From assembly GCA_028704265.1 (NCBI GenBank), contig JAQVLH010000067.1, positions 1-6,213 on the forward strand: a stretch of DNA of 6,213 nucleotides. The letters are read 5' to 3'. The notes under the pieces are model-generated. The model ran no database searches and was not told the origin of the DNA. It saw only the letters and a list, made by a program, of their open reading frames with translations. Shown here in pieces: positions 5,033 to 6,213 of this stretch; the stretch's first letter is position 1; every line of letters starts with the position of its first letter. The translations under genes and the position numbers were made by a program. The stretch is from Candidatus Nanoarchaeia archaeon (GTDB lineage: Archaea > Nanobdellota > Nanobdellia > Tiddalikarchaeales > Tiddalikarchaeaceae).

Positions 5033-5935
5033 GTGTTTGAATTCTTTAAAAAAAAAATAAATGAAGCAATTACTAAAGTTGAGAAAGTTTTCACTGAAAA
5101 AGTGATGAATGAGAAAGATTTTGAAAAAGTTTTTTTTGACATAGAACTTAATCTTATTCAAAGCAATGTGAGCTCAGAAGTTGTAAATAAAATTAAGCAG
5201 GATTTAAAGAAAGAATTAATTGGAAAAAGTGTTAAAAAAGATTTAAAAAATGTTATTAATATTTCTTTAAAAAATACTTTGAACGAAATTTTAATGGAGC
5301 AAAACCCTCTTGATTTTTTAAAAAAAATTAATGAAAAAAAACCGTACATTATTATGATTATTGGAGTAAACGGCAGCGGAAAAACTACCACTATTGGAAA
5401 ATTAGCTAATTATTTTAAATCAAAAAAATTAAGCGTATTATTAGCAGCTTGCGATACTTTCAGGGCAGCAAGCATTGAGCAATTAAAAGTTCATGCTGAT
5501 AAATTAGGAATTAAATTAATAAGCTCTGAGTACGGCTCAGATTCAACAAGCATAGCTTTTGATGCTAAAAAACATGCTGAAAAAAATAAGATTGATATTT
5601 TAATTATTGATACTGCAGGAAGGCTTCAATCTAACTCTAATTTAATGGAAGAATTAAAAAAAATGAAGAGAGTTATTAATCCAGATTCTTGCATATTCGT
5701 TGCAGATTCTATCACAGGAGCAGATGTTGTGTTGCAAGCTGACAAGTTTAATTCAGAAATAGGCATTGATTATCTAATTCTTTCAAAAACTGATGTTGAC
5801 ACTAAGGGTGGAGCAATAATATCAGCAAGCTACGTTGTAAAAAAACCAATACTTTTCCTAGGAACAGGCCAAGAATATACGGATTTGAAAGAATTCAACA
5901 AGCAGGAAATCATTGATAAAATAGTTTTAACATAA
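5033..5935 (+). CDS. ftsY: Signal recognition particle receptor FtsY
   Basis: FtsY is the membrane-associated GTPase that docks SRP-ribosome complexes and hands them to the Sec channel. The 300-residue protein has a short basic N-terminus (MFEFFKKKI), a helical N domain (to about 100) and the G domain. G1/P-loop is GVNGSGKTTT (111-120), G2 is DTFRAASIEQL (141-151), G3 is DTAGR (193-197), DSITGAD (225-231) matches the SRP-GTPase D-x-x-G-x-D segment, G4 is SKTDVDTKGG (251-260) and G5 is LGTGQEYTDL (276-285). Ending right after G5 plus a helix, with no methionine-rich M domain, separates it from Ffh/SRP54. G4 begins SKxD where TKxD is usual, a mild change. The GTG start is supported by the family-like MFxFFKKK N-terminus and a GTGAT 6 nt upstream. 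Its stop overlaps the opposing gene by 9 bp. Confidence 0.96.
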   Translation: MFEFFKKKINEAITKVEKVFTEKVMNEKDFEKVFFDIELNLIQSNVSSEVVNKIKQDLKKELIGKSVKKDLKNVINISLKNTLNEILMEQNPLDFLKKINEKKPYIIMIIGVNGSGKTTTIGKLANYFKSKKLSVLLAACDTFRAASIEQLKVHADKLGIKLISSEYGSDSTSIAFDAKKHAEKNKIDILIIDTAGRLQSNSNLMEELKKMKRVINPDSCIFVADSITGADVVLQADKFNSEIGIDYLILSKTDVDTKGGAIISASYVVKKPILFLGTGQEYTDLKEFNKQEIIDKIVLT

Positions 5936-6213
5936 TAGCCATTTCCATATAGGAAGATATTTTATTCCATCTTGCTCTGATTCATAATTTTTTGTTAATA
6001 TTAAGCATTCTTTTAAAGTATCTTTAAATTTATTAGAAAATTCAATAATTCCTTTTTTTTCCCTTTCTTTTATATCATCTGAATAAGTAACATTTATTGC
6101 TGTTAAAGAATTATCTTTATTTTTTAATATAAAATCAACTTCATTTGTTTCTTTCCAGTAAAAAACTTCTTTTTCCCTTCTTTTAAGTTCAAGAAAAACA
6201 ATATTTTCAGCCA
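5927..6213 (-). CDS. AAA ATPase with DUF4143 domain, C-terminal 94 residues (partial)
   Basis: An open frame enters from the right edge on the minus strand (first complete codon at 6211) and ends at a TAA at 5927-5929. The visible 94 residues look like the C-terminal DUF4143 region of the widespread prokaryotic AAA_14/DUF4143 ATPases. ENIVFLELKRR (2-12) matches the family's N-x-V-F-x-E-L-x-R-R, EVFYWKETNEVDFIL (15-29) matches YW...EVDF, INVTYSDDIKEREKKGI (39-55) matches the I-Q-V-x-Y...R-E pattern, and GIKYLPIWKWLL (82-93) matches the usual P-x-W-x-W-L-L end. The role of these proteins is not established; they are often in accessory or variable regions. The N-terminal ATPase part lies outside the window. 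The usual EVK/QV position reads NVT here, so a nuclease-like active site seems degenerate. It converges on ftsY and overlaps it by 9 bp. Confidence 0.78.
   Translation of the reverse strand, partial: AENIVFLELKRREKEVFYWKETNEVDFILKNKDNSLTAINVTYSDDIKEREKKGIIEFSNKFKDTLKECLILTKNYESEQDGIKYLPIWKWLLC

Noticed and set aside
5158..5391. Minus-strand open frame of 77 codons with hydrophobic stretches
   Set aside because: It is antisense to the FtsY N domain and P-loop; its hydrophobicity comes from the complement of Lys-rich codons.
6053..6060. T8 run downstream of ftsY as an operon terminator
   Set aside because: It is the antisense of Lys codons in the opposing coding region, about 120 nt past the stop. 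T-runs are common here, so it cannot be told from background.

Overview
The window looks like a piece of an AT-rich archaeal chromosome. It carries the eukaryote-type ribosomal proteins S19e, L39e and L31e, the initiation factor aIF6, prefoldin alpha, a short archaeal FtsY, an archaeal Sec61-beta (SecG) and an ADP-forming acyl-CoA synthetase. The extreme A/T, Lys, Ile and Asn richness, the very tight packing and the ADP-forming energy enzyme suggest a small-genome DPANN-type archaeon (Woese-/Pacearchaeota-like). That placement is inferred from style and gene content, not from a search.

Left part (1-614): the 5' end of an unrecognised protein runs off the left edge on the minus strand. Next come a tRNA-Arg(UCU) gene on the minus strand and a 72-bp divergent promoter region. 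Middle left (615-2734): the beta (ATP-grasp) and alpha (CoA-binding/ligase) subunits of the ADP-forming acetyl/acyl-CoA synthetase lie tail to tail with a 9-bp overlap. Upstream of alpha on the same strand is a 53-codon gene, absent from longer-ORF scans, that encodes the translocon subunit Sec61-beta. Middle right (2735-5935): a divergent promoter region leads into a compact plus-strand operon, rps19e - rpl39e - rpl31e - eif6 - pfdA - ftsY, with overlaps of 14 and 4 bp and gaps of 2 to 7 bp. Right edge (5927-6213): the C-terminal end of a DUF4143-type ATPase gene overlaps the end of ftsY by 9 bp on the opposite strand.

Functionally the right half is one translation and protein-handling module: ribosome assembly (S19e, L39e, L31e, aIF6), nascent-chain folding (prefoldin) and SRP-dependent targeting (FtsY), with the translocon subunit Sec61-beta on the other side of the shared promoter region. 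The left half is an energy-conserving enzyme that makes ATP from acyl-CoA.

The regulatory layout is regular. Every gene or operon start has a BRE/TATA-like box with a common AAA(G/C)TTTTNAAA pattern ending 20-22 nt before the start codon or RNA end, which implies leaderless mRNAs. Internal operon genes instead use GTGAT/AGGTGA Shine-Dalgarno sequences, in two cases merged with the preceding stop codon. I see no CRISPR array, insertion sequence or dispersed repeat. No obviously new system stands out. The best leads are the convergent synthetase pair, an enlarged L39e, a charged tail on L31e, two genes apparently missing from the operon and the unrecognised left-edge protein.
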